DNA of 64,000 bases from Lysinimonas soli (GTDB taxonomy: Bacteria; Actinomycetota; Actinomycetes; Actinomycetales; Microbacteriaceae), in contig NZ_JBHSMG010000005.1 in assembly GCF_042655435.1 (NCBI RefSeq), positions 94,400 through 158,399 of the forward strand, in the 5' to 3' direction. The notes under the pieces are model-generated. The model ran no database searches. It was not told where the DNA came from and saw only the letters and a list, made by a program, of their open reading frames with translations. Positions 44,082 to 52,993 of this stretch are shown piece by piece (the stretch's first letter is position 1; each line of letters starts with the position of its first letter). The position numbers were made by a program, and so were the translations under genes.

Positions 44082-44543
44082 CTAGGCGAACTCGAGGATC
44101 AGCTCCACCTCGACCGGAGCGTCCAGCGGCAGCACCGCGACGCCGACGGCGCTGCGGGCGTGCTGGCCGACTTCGCCGAACACCTGCCCGAGCAGTTCCG
44201 AGGCGCCGTTGGCGATCGCCGGCTGCCCGGTGAAGTCAGGCGTGGATGCGACGAACGCGACGACCTTGACGACCCGGGTCACCCGGTCCAGCGATCCGAT
44301 CGCGCTCTCGGCCGCCGCGAGCGCGTTGAGCGCGCAGATGCGGGCGAGCGCCGCGCCGTCCTCCGCGGCGATGCCCGCGCCGAACTTGCCGGTCGCGGCC
44401 AGAGCGCCGTCGACGAACGGAAGCTGGCCTGAGGTGTACACGAGGTTGCCGGTGACCACGGCCGGAACGTAGGCCGCAACGGGCTTCGCCACCGCGGGGA
44501 GCGCGAGTCCCAGCTCGGCCAGCCGAGCCTCGACGGCGCTCAT
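44082..44543 (-). CDS. RidA-family protein (YjgF-like)
   Basis: This 153-residue protein has VVTGNLVYTSGQLPFVDG, LAAAESAIGSLDRVTRVVKV and GQHARSAVGVAVLPLDAPVEVELILEF, the standard YjgF/YER057c/UK114 pattern. The Arg of the last motif (ARSA) is the residue used to bind imines. Members hydrolyse reactive enamines/imines released by PLP enzymes; this longer variant (about 150 residues) is less well characterised. It overlaps the DUF4177 gene by 4 bp. Confidence 0.88.
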   Translation of the reverse strand: MSAVEARLAELGLALPAVAKPVAAYVPAVVTGNLVYTSGQLPFVDGALAATGKFGAGIAAEDGAALARICALNALAAAESAIGSLDRVTRVVKVVAFVASTPDFTGQPAIANGASELLGQVFGEVGQHARSAVGVAVLPLDAPVEVELILEFA

Positions 44544-44698
44544 TCCGCGACCTTCTGGCGCTTCAGGTAGGCGACGAGTCCGCCCTCAGGCCCGGTCACG
44601 ACCTGCACGAGTTCCCAGCCCTGCGCGCCCCAGTTGTTCAGGATCGCCGCCGTGTTGTGAATCATCAGGGGGGTGGTGAGGTACTCCCAGGTGGGCAT
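44540..44698 (-). CDS. Small DUF4177-like protein
   Basis: The 52-residue protein MPTWEYLTTPLMIHNTAAIL...NNWGAQGWELVQVV fits the DUF4177 pattern (WEY.........LN..G..GWELV). The ATG at 44698 is used because upstream sequence lacks similarity. It is coupled to the RidA gene (ATGA). A similar small gene next to a RidA gene also occurs in mycobacteria. Function is unknown. Confidence 0.75.
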   Translation of the reverse strand: MPTWEYLTTPLMIHNTAAILNNWGAQGWELVQVVTGPEGGLVAYLKRQKVAE

Positions 44699-44750
44699 TG
44701 TGGGGCATCCTTCAGCTTGCGTCGGGGACGGATAACGTAGCCTGTAGCCT

Positions 44751-47327
44751 ATGCCCGCCCAGAAAAAGACGGCCAGCAGTCTGTTTGGGGCCGTGATCGG
44801 CACTCTCGGATTCAGCGCTCTCGCCGGAGTCCTCGTGACCGTGATGGTCGCCCCCGCCCTCGCCGTGACCGGTATGACCGCCAATAACACCATCGGCATC
44901 TTCGAGTCGCTGCCGGAGTACATGGTCATCGGCCAGCAACACGAGCAGAACGAGATCCTCGCCAAGAACGCAGACGGATCCGACTTTCATATCGCCACGG
45001 TCTACGACCAGAACCGCGATGAGGTGTCGCTCGACGAGATGAGTGACAACCTCAAGTACGCGGCGGTCGCCGGCGAGGACCGGCGTTTCTACGACCATGG
45101 AGGCATTGACGTCCCGTCCGTTATTCGGGCCGCGGTAGGACAGGTGGCAGGAACCTCTGCTTCGGGTGCCTCAACGATCACAATGCAGCTCGTGCGTAAC
45201 ATCCGCGTGCAGGAGGCGTTCAACGAGCCGAATGTCAGCGATAAGCAGCGTCTCAAGGACATCAACGCGGCGGTCTACCCCGACCTCGGACGCAAGCTCC
45301 AGGAGATGAAGTACGCGATCGGCCTGGAGAAGAAATACAGCAAGGCGACTATCCTCGCCGCCTATCTCAACATCGTTGGCATGGGCTCGAACACCTACGG
45401 GGTGCAGGCTGCGGCCCAGGAGTACTTCGGAGCGACGGCAGGCACCGTCACAGTGGCGCAAGCGGCAAGCCTCGTGGCGATAGTGCAGAACCCGACCAAG
45501 AACGGGCTCGACAAGGCCGCGAACTACAAGGCAAATCAGAACCGTCGCAATGTCATCCTCCTCGCCATGCTCGCCGAGCATTACATCACCGAATCGCAGT
45601 ACAAAGAAGCGGTCGCAACTCCTGTCGACGACAAGTTCGTCCACCTCCACACGCCGACCAATGGTTGCCTGAATGCGGCAGACGGATTCCAGTTCATCTG
45701 CGACTACGCAATCCGTTCGGTCGACAACGGAGAGGTCTCCTCGCTCGGCGCTACCAAGACCGGTCAGCTGGCGAACTGGAAGAGCGGCGGCTACAAGCTG
45801 TATGTCTCGATCAATCCCGATCTTCAACGCACGGCCGTAGCGGTGGTGAATCAGGCTGCGCCGAGTACGGAGACGCGCTTCCAGTTGGGTGCAACGGCCG
45901 TCACGGTGCAAGTCGGAACCGGCCGCATCCTCGATATGGCCGAGAACAAGGGCTACAGCAACCTTCCCGGCAACAAAGACAGCACGAAGACCTCAGTGAA
46001 CTTCGCGGCCGACTACGTGCACGGCGGGTCGCATGGCTTCCAGCCCGGCTCCAGTTACAAGCCCTATACGCTCATGGCCTTCCTCGCCGCCGGCCACGGG
46101 GTCAACGAGTCCTTCGACGCTGGCATACGTCAACTCAACCCCGCGGCCTTCCAGGACAGTTGCCCAGACGCGAACGGAGGCTGGGGTGGCCCTCCCTACG
46201 TGTTCCGCAACGATGAGAACGAAAAGGGTGTCCGAACGATCATGAACGCGACCGCCGGGTCGATCAACTCGGTGTTCTTGCAGATGGCCACCAAGGTGGA
46301 TCAGTGCAGCATTCGCGACATCGCGATCTCCCTCGGCGTGCATCGTGCCGACGGCGCAGCGGACGGGTCGGACCTGCTCACGCGTCCGTCGTGCGTGATC
46401 GGCGGTTGCGAGAACAACATCGCTCCCATCACTCAGGCGGCCGCGTACGCGGCGATCGCCAACCAGGGCGTGTTCTGCAAGCCGATCTTGATCGACAGCG
46501 TCGTGGACCCGTCTGGCAACTCGCTGCCGGGCCAGAACGCGAACTGCGGACAGTCCGACAAGGTGACTCCCGATGTTGCAAATACGGCGGCATATGCGAT
46601 GAGAGGCGTCATCACGAACGGCACCGCGGGCAAATCAAACCCCAACGACGGCACGGCCTACATCGGCAAGACAGGAACTACCGACAACGCCTGGCACACG
46701 TGGATGGTCGGCTCATCGACGTCGGCCGCAACCGCGGTCTGGGTGGGGAACATCTCGGGGACGCAGAACTTGCGCAATATCAAGGTCAACGGGATCCAGG
46801 CGGCCGTCCTGCGTAATCAATACATCTTCAGGCCGATCGCACAAGCGATCGACAAAGTGGTCCCGGGCCACGCCTTCCCACCGCCCGCGGCATCGCTGCT
46901 GAACGGTATCCCGGCCACTGTGCCGACCGGTCTGATCGGCGGCACGCCCGCGGCGGCTCAATCCGCCATCCAGCTCGCCGAGCTGACCTATGCCGATGGC
47001 GGCCAGATCGACTCCGATCAGCCAGTCGGCACCGTCGCCAAGGTCAGCCCAGGCGAGGGGGCTTCGGTCACCCGCGGAACGACCGTCACGGTGTATACGA
47101 GCAACGGCCAGGCGGTCGCGGCACCCAACGTCGTGGGAATGACGTACGCCGCGGGTCAGTCCGCCTTCCAATCGGCCGGCTTCACCAATATCAGCCCCGG
47201 CTGTGTGGTGGCGAAACCGGGAGATAAGGACATCGACACGATCGTCACGCAGTCGCCGGCGGCGGGCGCCGTCGTGGGCAAGTCGACGGCGGTGACCTTG
47301 ACGGTCAAGAAGCTCACCTGTCCATGA
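44751..47327 (+). CDS. Bifunctional class A penicillin-binding protein with PASTA domains
   Basis: The 858 residues contain one N-terminal membrane anchor (about 12-38), a GT51 glycosyltransferase (AVAGEDRRFYDHGGID near 105, then STITMQLVRNI) and a transpeptidase with S-S-Y-K near 430 (FQPGSSYKPYTLMAF), GSINS and K-T-G near 637 (YIGKTGTTDNAWHTWM). The C-terminus has PASTA-like repeats from about 725 (GLIGGTPAAAQSAIQLAELT; APNVVGMTYAAGQSAFQSAG). It polymerises and cross-links peptidoglycan. Some stretches look lower in G+C than the neighbours. It corresponds in position to ponA2 of mycobacteria. Confidence 0.92.
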   Translation: MPAQKKTASSLFGAVIGTLGFSALAGVLVTVMVAPALAVTGMTANNTIGIFESLPEYMVIGQQHEQNEILAKNADGSDFHIATVYDQNRDEVSLDEMSDNLKYAAVAGEDRRFYDHGGIDVPSVIRAAVGQVAGTSASGASTITMQLVRNIRVQEAFNEPNVSDKQRLKDINAAVYPDLGRKLQEMKYAIGLEKKYSKATILAAYLNIVGMGSNTYGVQAAAQEYFGATAGTVTVAQAASLVAIVQNPTKNGLDKAANYKANQNRRNVILLAMLAEHYITESQYKEAVATPVDDKFVHLHTPTNGCLNAADGFQFICDYAIRSVDNGEVSSLGATKTGQLANWKSGGYKLYVSINPDLQRTAVAVVNQAAPSTETRFQLGATAVTVQVGTGRILDMAENKGYSNLPGNKDSTKTSVNFAADYVHGGSHGFQPGSSYKPYTLMAFLAAGHGVNESFDAGIRQLNPAAFQDSCPDANGGWGGPPYVFRNDENEKGVRTIMNATAGSINSVFLQMATKVDQCSIRDIAISLGVHRADGAADGSDLLTRPSCVIGGCENNIAPITQAAAYAAIANQGVFCKPILIDSVVDPSGNSLPGQNANCGQSDKVTPDVANTAAYAMRGVITNGTAGKSNPNDGTAYIGKTGTTDNAWHTWMVGSSTSAATAVWVGNISGTQNLRNIKVNGIQAAVLRNQYIFRPIAQAIDKVVPGHAFPPPAASLLNGIPATVPTGLIGGTPAAAQSAIQLAELTYADGGQIDSDQPVGTVAKVSPGEGASVTRGTTVTVYTSNGQAVAAPNVVGMTYAAGQSAFQSAGFTNISPGCVVAKPGDKDIDTIVTQSPAAGAVVGKSTAVTLTVKKLTCP

Positions 47328-48274
47328 CCCGTGCGGGTCGCGGGGCCGCCACCGCGCTCGGGGTGGCGGCCGCGGTGGGACTCGGCGCCTTCGCGTGGGG
47401 CGCACTGGTCGAACGCACGCGGTTCACGGTGCGCCACGAGGTGCTGCCCGTGCTGGCACGGGGGGCCCGGCCGCTCACGGTTCTGCATCTGAGCGACCTG
47501 CACATGGCGCCCTGGCAGGCCGAGAAGCAGGCGTTCATCCAGTCGCTGGTGCGCTACGAACCCGATCTGATCGTCGACACCGGCGACAACCTCGGGCACG
47601 TGGACGGCCTCATCTGCGTCAAGGAGGCGCTGGAACCGTTCGAAGGCGTCCCCGGCGTGTTCGTGCACGGCTCCAACGACTACCTCGGCCCCGTGCTCAA
47701 GAATCCGTTCGGCTACTTCAGGGCGCCGTCGATCCGGCACGAGCGGTCGGTCGAGCTCGACACGGCGGCGCTCGAGCTCTTCTTCGAGGACGAGCTCGGC
47801 TGGCTCGATCTCAACAACACGGCCCGCGCGATGGAGATCCGCGGCACCCGGATCGAGTTCTACGGAACCGGCGATGCCCACCGCGGCTGGGATCGGCTCG
47901 CGACCCTCCCCGGCGCGATCGACGAGATGCGCGAGAACGTCGAGTGGGACGAGTCCAGCACCGGGCAGGTGCTCGGCATCGGCGTCACCCACGCTCCGTA
48001 CCAGCGGGTGCTCAACAGCTTCGTCAATCAGGGAGCCGACCTGATCTTCGCCGGCCACACCCACGGCGGTCAGGTGCGCATCCCCGGGCTCCCCGCGCTG
48101 GTCACCAACTGCGACATCCCCCGCGAGCAGGCACAGGGCGTGAGCGTCTGGCGCACGCCGCACGGCGGCGCCTTTCTCGAGGTCTCGGCCGGCATCGGCA
48201 CCTCGATCTATGCACCGGTGCGCTTCGCCTGCCCGCCCGAAGCCGTCGTCGTAACCCTGGTAGCCCCGAACTAG
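47324..48274 (+). CDS. Membrane-anchored metallophosphoesterase
   Basis: The 316-residue protein has an N-terminal hydrophobic segment (about residues 8-27) and the calcineurin-like set HLSDLHMAPWQ, IVDTGDNLGHVD, VHGSNDYLGP, GIGVTHAPYQ and FAGHTHGGQVRIPG. The dinuclear metal site is therefore complete. It overlaps the PBP gene by 4 bp, a conserved pair. Its last 56-bp coding repeat recurs 1.1 kb downstream, and the residues after it (VVVTLVAPN) differ from those read after the second copy (VVMTLTAAD). Confidence 0.92.
   Translation: MTRAGRGAATALGVAAAVGLGAFAWGALVERTRFTVRHEVLPVLARGARPLTVLHLSDLHMAPWQAEKQAFIQSLVRYEPDLIVDTGDNLGHVDGLICVKEALEPFEGVPGVFVHGSNDYLGPVLKNPFGYFRAPSIRHERSVELDTAALELFFEDELGWLDLNNTARAMEIRGTRIEFYGTGDAHRGWDRLATLPGAIDEMRENVEWDESSTGQVLGIGVTHAPYQRVLNSFVNQGADLIFAGHTHGGQVRIPGLPALVTNCDIPREQAQGVSVWRTPHGGAFLEVSAGIGTSIYAPVRFACPPEAVVVTLVAPN
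48195..48250 (+). repeat. 56-bp repeat, copy A (phosphoesterase 3' end)
   Basis: Identical to 49324-49379. It encodes the stretch GTSIYAPVRFACPPEAVV near the C-terminus of the intact metallophosphoesterase. Confidence 0.95.
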
Positions 48275-48782
48275 TCGCAGTTCCCCGTGAGGCTGCGAAG
48301 GCGGGCTGCTTGCGTCGAGCTCTCGATGCCGAGGTAGTGTCAGCGGTGACTGTACTGATGGAGCCAGGCCGGATAGTCGCCTGTTCGGATCTTCTTGATG
48401 TCAGAGTGCTCAGCACAATGACCCGACGCTCCAGGTGCTGAGAGCTGCGCTACGGTGATCGGTGAGGTCGAGGCGACCAATCCGACATTGGCTTCCCGGC
48501 CCGGAAGCGGGCGACCTTTCGACACCGCCGAGGGCGAGCATTGGAACCGTTTCCGCGCCGCGCCGAGCCGACCACCGCTCAACGAACAGCCGGGCCAGAC
48601 GAAGCCGCCCCTCCGGGCGCATTAACGCGGGTCACGAGGACCTCCGGTTGACGAAGTATGCGGTATCCCACTTCGTTCCGGAGGTCTTCGCTAACTCAAA
48701 CGATCGCAACGTCCCGAGGAGCCAAGATCAGCGCACCCGATCGGACCCGTCTAAGGCGGGGTTCCTCGATGTTCTCATGAGG
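48275..48782. other. Non-coding part of the insert, about 500 bp, with a long hairpin
   Basis: No convincing gene is seen. The stretch contains an inverted repeat: GACCTCCGG (48639-48647) plus ACGAAGT (48651-48657) pair with ACTTCGT (48670-48676) plus CCGGAGGTC (48678-48686), giving a bulged stem of at least 16 bp around a 12-nt loop. It could terminate transcription of the leftward gene or be a remnant recombination site. Other frames are open but lack recognisable features. Confidence 0.55.
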
Positions 48783-49241
48783 TCAATCGCTGTAGAACCA
48801 GGACCACATGATGTCAGCAACGTTCTGCCAGTCTGCATCGTCGAGGCTGCCGTCGAGCGACCTCTGACCGTTCGGGGCGTATTGGTTGGTGTTTCCCCAC
48901 TTGATTAGCCCGTTGTAAGTATTGGGGCCAGGCACCCCGTCTGCCGGCCCCGAGTACCAGCCGTTGTTCTTGAGAAACTGCTGTATACCCTTCCAGCTAT
49001 TCTTCCCAAGCGCTCCGTCGACCGGCCCGCTGTACCCACCGGCAACCGCGGGCCCCGCCTGCAACTCACACTGGACAGCCGTTGTCGGCTGTCCAGCCGC
49101 GTTCCCGTCAGGGTTGTGATACAGATGAGATTGGCAGTAGCTCGTGATCGAGGAATACGCAGACGCGGGCGAAGCCGATATCCCGCTGAGCGCGACCACG
49201 ACCACCGCAGTGGCGATGCCCCCAAAGACCTTCCGATTCAT
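48783..49241 (-). CDS. Secreted protein with peptidoglycan-binding-like repeats
   Basis: The 152-residue product has a signal peptide (KVFGGIATAVVVVALSGISA, cut near SPASA-Y). The mature part has two similar units, GGYSGPVDGALGKNSWKGIQ then NGWYSGPADGVPGPNTYNGL, which recall PG_binding_1 repeats (G.v...G..G..T..ai..fq). Two cysteines may form a disulfide. AAGGAGA precedes ATG 49241. Base composition is visibly less G+C-rich than the neighbours. It is the only gene in the 1.1-kb insert between the 56-bp repeats. Confidence 0.78.
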   Translation of the reverse strand: MNRKVFGGIATAVVVVALSGISASPASAYSSITSYCQSHLYHNPDGNAAGQPTTAVQCELQAGPAVAGGYSGPVDGALGKNSWKGIQQFLKNNGWYSGPADGVPGPNTYNGLIKWGNTNQYAPNGQRSLDGSLDDADWQNVADIMWSWFYSD

Positions 49242-49323
49242 GCCAATCTCCTTGTCTAAATAGTTGTGCAGTGCTCGTGTTTGTAGAAGGTATCCCTCGG
49301 GGGCCGATCTCGCAAGAGACCTC

Positions 49324-49379
49324 TCGGCACCTCGATCTATGCACCGGTGCGCTTCGCCTGCCCGCCCGAAGCCGTCGTC
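49324..49379 (+). repeat. 56-bp repeat, copy B (displaced phosphoesterase end)
   Basis: Identical to 48195-48250. The reading frame continues to a stop as VVMTLTAAD (TGA 49401-49403), so it looks like the original end of the metallophosphoesterase gene, cut off from its 5' part by the insert. Confidence 0.95.
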
Positions 49380-49491
49380 ATGACGCTGACCGCCGCCGAC
49401 TGACCGGGCCGGATGCCGCAACGCACGGTGCTCGCACCCGCTCGCCGTGGGCTACCATGGACAGGTTGCCACCGGGCCTTCCCGGCGACGA

Positions 49492-49568
49492 CGGGGTATG
49501 GCGCAGTTTGGTAGCGCGCGTCGTTCGGGACGACGAGGCCGCAGGTTCAAATCCTGTTACCCCGACCA
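49492..49568 (+). tRNA. tRNA-Pro (anticodon CGG)
   Basis: The 77-nt gene has acceptor stem CGGGGTA/TACCCCG, anticodon stem CGTCG/CGACG around the loop TTCGGGA (anticodon CGG), T-loop GTTCAAATC and encoded ACCA. It lies 88 bp after the displaced phosphoesterase end. Confidence 0.97.
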
Positions 49569-49636
49569 CGCACTCTGCAACGGGCCTCGGTCTCCGAGGC
49601 GATCGACGGCCCTGCCGCGATCGATAGCATCGAAGC

Positions 49637-50887
49637 GTGCCCGTGGAGTCGCGTGATCGCCCCTCGTGGATCCTGCGGCTGATCGTCGTCACGATCCTGG
49701 TCGGCGTCGGGAGCGGCATCGGCGGTCTGCTCGTCAGCCTCGTGCTGCACGCGGTCGAGCACCTGGCCTACGGCTACTCCTCGGGCACCTTCCTCGACGG
49801 GGTGCTCGCCTCGTCACCGCAGCGGCGTCTCATCGCACTCTGCGTCGCGGGCGTCCTAGGGGCGCTCGGCTGGTGGGCGCTGCGTCGCTGGGGCAGGCCG
49901 GTGGTCTCGGTCGAACGGGGCGTCGACGGGGCTCGGATGCCCGCTCTCACCACCGCGCTCAACGCGACGCTGCAGATCGTGGTCGTCGGCCTCGGCGCCT
50001 CCGTCGGGCGCGAGGTCGCTCCGCGCGAGCTCGGGGCGCTGGTCGGCGGGTGGCTCAGCGACCGGGCCGGCCTCACGGCACGTGAGCGCCGCATCCTGGT
50101 CGCCTGCGGGGCCGGCGCCGGGCTCGCCGCCGTCTACAACGTGCCGCTCGGCGGTGCGGTCTTCGCGATCGAGATCCTGCTCGCCGAGCTGAGCCTCGCG
50201 ACCGTGCTGCCCGCGTTGGCGACGGCCGCGATCGCCACCCTGGTCGCCCGGATCGGGGTTCCCGCCGACCCGCTCTACGTCGTCCCTCAGCTGTCGGTCA
50301 CCCCCTCGCTGCTGGTCTGGGCGGTGGTCGCCGGCCCGGTGCTCGGCTTCGCGGCGCTCGGCTTCGTGAAGGTCGTCGACTTCGCCGGCGACCATCGGCC
50401 GCGAGGATGGCGGATCCTCGCGATCATGCCCATCGCATTCGCGATCGTGGGGGCGCTCTCGATCGTCTTCCCCGAGATCCTCGGCAACGGCCGCGCGCTC
50501 GGTCAGGTGGCCTTCTCGGGCACGCTCGCACTCGGGATGCTCGCCGTCACGGCGCTGGTGAAGGCGTTCGCGACGGCGGGCACCATCGGCAGTGGCGCCG
50601 CGGGCGGGACGCTCACCCCCGCTCTCGCGATCGGAGCCTCCCTCGGCATCGTGCTCGGCGGATGCTGGAGTCTGCTGTGGCCCGGCACCCCGGCCGCTGC
50701 CTTCGCCTTCGTCGCTGGCGCCGCGTTCCTCGCGTCCTCGCTACGGGCGCCCTTCACGGCGGTGATCCTGGTGGTGGAGTTCACCGGCCAGGGGCCCGTC
50801 ATCCTGCTCCCGACCATCGTGGCCGTCGCGGGAGCCATCGCCGTCACCCACTACTTCGGGCGGCGAGCACTCGTCGGGATCGACTAG
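49637..50887 (+). CDS. ClC-family chloride channel/antiporter
   Basis: The 416-residue protein consists of the ClC membrane domain only. Motifs: GASVGREVAPRELGALVGGW (gating Glu), CGAGAGLAAVYNVPLGGAVFAIEI and GTIGSGAAGGTLTPALAIGASLG for the anion pathway. Compared with the island ClC it lacks C-terminal CBS/RCK domains. The GTG start at 49637 is used. It is probably monocistronic and convergent with the LCP gene. Confidence 0.9.
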   Translation: MPVESRDRPSWILRLIVVTILVGVGSGIGGLLVSLVLHAVEHLAYGYSSGTFLDGVLASSPQRRLIALCVAGVLGALGWWALRRWGRPVVSVERGVDGARMPALTTALNATLQIVVVGLGASVGREVAPRELGALVGGWLSDRAGLTARERRILVACGAGAGLAAVYNVPLGGAVFAIEILLAELSLATVLPALATAAIATLVARIGVPADPLYVVPQLSVTPSLLVWAVVAGPVLGFAALGFVKVVDFAGDHRPRGWRILAIMPIAFAIVGALSIVFPEILGNGRALGQVAFSGTLALGMLAVTALVKAFATAGTIGSGAAGGTLTPALAIGASLGIVLGGCWSLLWPGTPAAAFAFVAGAAFLASSLRAPFTAVILVVEFTGQGPVILLPTIVAVAGAIAVTHYFGRRALVGID

Positions 50888-50891
50888 CGAG

Positions 50892-52208
50892 CTACTTGCC
50901 GCTGCCCTTGGCGCAGGTCTGCTCCGACGCGCTCTGACCCGTGATGGCGGCCGGCAAGGCGGTGAGCGGCGTCGCGACGGTGGGGGTCGGGCTCGGCGTG
51001 ATCCCGCCCTTGCCCTTGCCGACGGTGGGGGTCGCCGCCGCCGTCGGGGTCGGCGTCGCGATGGCCGCGGGGGGCTGGGTCGAGACGATGGCTCCCCGGC
51101 CCGTCGTCCCGGTGAGCTGCACGGCGAGGTCCTGCACGAGTGCCCGGTTCACGGCGGCATCGAGGCTCGGTACGGGCACGACCCGATTCGGGAAGGCCGG
51201 ACTCGTCGTCGTGGGGTACTGGATCATCACGATGTTCTCGAGCGGCACGCTCTTGAGCGCGAGCGCGATGCTCACCATCGTGTCGAGCCGGCCCAGGGTG
51301 TCGGAGAGCTGCATGTTCTCCACGGCGGCCTGGGCGAGGCCGTACAGCTCGAGCGGGTTCTTGAGCACGCCGTCGCTCTCGATCTTGCGGGCGAGCGCCG
51401 AGAGGAAGACCTCCTGGCTGCTGATCCGCCCCAGGTCGCTTCCGTCGCCGACGCCGTGCCGGCTGCGCACGAACGCGAGTGCCGTGCTGCCCTGGATGGT
51501 GTGCTCCCCCGCCGAGAGCGTGAGGCCGACATAGGGGTCGTTGATCGAGTTGGCGACGCAGACGGTGACGCCGCCCACGGCATCCGACATCGCCGCGACG
51601 CCGTCGAAGCTGATCGACGCCGCATAGGGGATCGTCACGCCGGTGAGCTTCTCGATCGTCAGCACCGGGCAGGCGAGCCCGCCGCGCGCGAGCGACGAGT
51701 TGAGCATCCGGTTCGACGAGGCCGGGTAGCGGCCGCCGTTGGCCGCGGGACAGGCGGGCAGGTTCAGGATGAGGTCGCGCGGAAAGCTGACGACCATCGC
51801 GCTGCGGTGGTCCTGGGCGATGTGGAGCAGGATCGTGACGTCGTTGTTGCCCGCCCCCGAGCTGCCGGCCAGCTGGTCCTTCGTGCCGAACTCGCCGCCC
51901 TGACCGGTGCGGGTGTCGGTGCCGACCAGCAGCAGGTTCACCCCGCCGGTGATCGCCGCCACCCCGGGCGGGGCCGTGGCGCCGTCGATGTGCTGCAGAT
52001 GCACGCCCGACTGGATCGACCCGGTCAGGCGCGTCACCGCGATCGCGGCCACCGAGACGGTGCTGATGAGCACGACCGCCAGCGCGAGGGCGATCGTGCG
52101 GACGATGGCACCGGCCGGGCCGCGACGCCGCAGCCGTCCGTGGCGAGCGACGGGGTACGGGCGGTCGGCGCGTCGGCGACCCGAAGCTGAACGATCGGCG
52201 CGCGACAT
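50892..52208 (-). CDS. LytR-CpsA-Psr (LCP) family protein
   Basis: The 438-residue protein has a basic cytoplasmic N-terminus, one membrane span (about residues 34-58) and the LCP domain: VNLLLVGTDTRTG, NNDVTILLHIAQDHRSAMVV, SFPRDLILNLP, DGVAAMSDAVGGVTVCV and ALAFVRSRHGVGDGSDLGR. LCP enzymes attach teichoic acids or arabinogalactan-like polymers to peptidoglycan. The C-terminus is a Thr/Pro-rich tail with a lone Cys. Confidence 0.9.
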   Translation of the reverse strand: MSRADRSASGRRRADRPYPVARHGRLRRRGPAGAIVRTIALALAVVLISTVSVAAIAVTRLTGSIQSGVHLQHIDGATAPPGVAAITGGVNLLLVGTDTRTGQGGEFGTKDQLAGSSGAGNNDVTILLHIAQDHRSAMVVSFPRDLILNLPACPAANGGRYPASSNRMLNSSLARGGLACPVLTIEKLTGVTIPYAASISFDGVAAMSDAVGGVTVCVANSINDPYVGLTLSAGEHTIQGSTALAFVRSRHGVGDGSDLGRISSQEVFLSALARKIESDGVLKNPLELYGLAQAAVENMQLSDTLGRLDTMVSIALALKSVPLENIVMIQYPTTTSPAFPNRVVPVPSLDAAVNRALVQDLAVQLTGTTGRGAIVSTQPPAAIATPTPTAAATPTVGKGKGGITPSPTPTVATPLTALPAAITGQSASEQTCAKGSGK

Positions 52209-52310
52209 CCCACCATGGTCGCGGTCAGACCCCGTGAGGACGCTGAGGACGCGCCAGCGGGCGGCAGAACCGCCGCTCGCGAGATCGGGACGCCGACGGC
52301 GCCGCCGAGC

Positions 52311-52979
52311 TCAGCTGAAGTCGGAGTCGGGCGCCGATCCGTAGCTGAAGTCGAGCCGCGGACGCCGGCCCCGGTTGAGCACGCCACCGCTCTCGTCGAG
52401 GTAGCAGGCACCGCAGAGCGGCTCGTAGCTGACCTCACGCGCCCCGTCGATCGCGACCTGATCGCCGTCGAAGACGAAGACCCCGTCGACCTTGCGCGCG
52501 TTGAACATGGCCTTGCGACCGCAGCGGCAGATCGTCTTGAGTTCTTCGAGGGAGTGGGCGATTTCGAGCAGCCGACGACTGCCGGGGAAGGCCACGGTCT
52601 GGAAGTCGGTGCGGATGCCGTACGCGAGCACCGGCACGTCCTCCTCGATCGCGATGCGCAGCAGGTCGTCGACCTGGCCCTCACTGAGGAACTGCGCCTC
52701 GTCGACCAGGAAGCAGCTGACATCCTGTTCGGTCGTGCGGATGACCTGCGCGCGCTCGCGCATGAAGAGGGCGAGCACGTCTTCGTCGGGCGCGATCGTG
52801 AAATCGACCGGGCGCGATGCCCCCAGCCTCGACACGATCGCGTCGTCGCCACGCGCGTCGATCGCGGGCTTGGCGAGCAGCACCTGCTGGTGACGCTCCT
52901 CGTAGTTGTACGCGGCCTGCAGCAGAGCCGTGCTCTTGCCGCTGTTCATCGCTCCGTACCGGAAGTACAGCTTCGCCAC
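52311..52979 (-). CDS. tdk: Thymidine kinase
   Basis: In this 222-residue type II thymidine kinase the P-loop is YGAMNSGKSTALLQAAYN, the catalytic base region LVDEAQFLSEGQVDD and the lasso/zinc region CRCGRKAMFNAR with a second pair in PLCGACYLDESG. It phosphorylates thymidine in salvage. The neighbouring response regulator starts upstream on the same strand, separated by 14 bp, so the two may be co-transcribed. Confidence 0.95.
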   Translation of the reverse strand: MAKLYFRYGAMNSGKSTALLQAAYNYEERHQQVLLAKPAIDARGDDAIVSRLGASRPVDFTIAPDEDVLALFMRERAQVIRTTEQDVSCFLVDEAQFLSEGQVDDLLRIAIEEDVPVLAYGIRTDFQTVAFPGSRRLLEIAHSLEELKTICRCGRKAMFNARKVDGVFVFDGDQVAIDGAREVSYEPLCGACYLDESGGVLNRGRRPRLDFSYGSAPDSDFS

Positions 52980-52993
52980 TCAGTCCATCCCCA

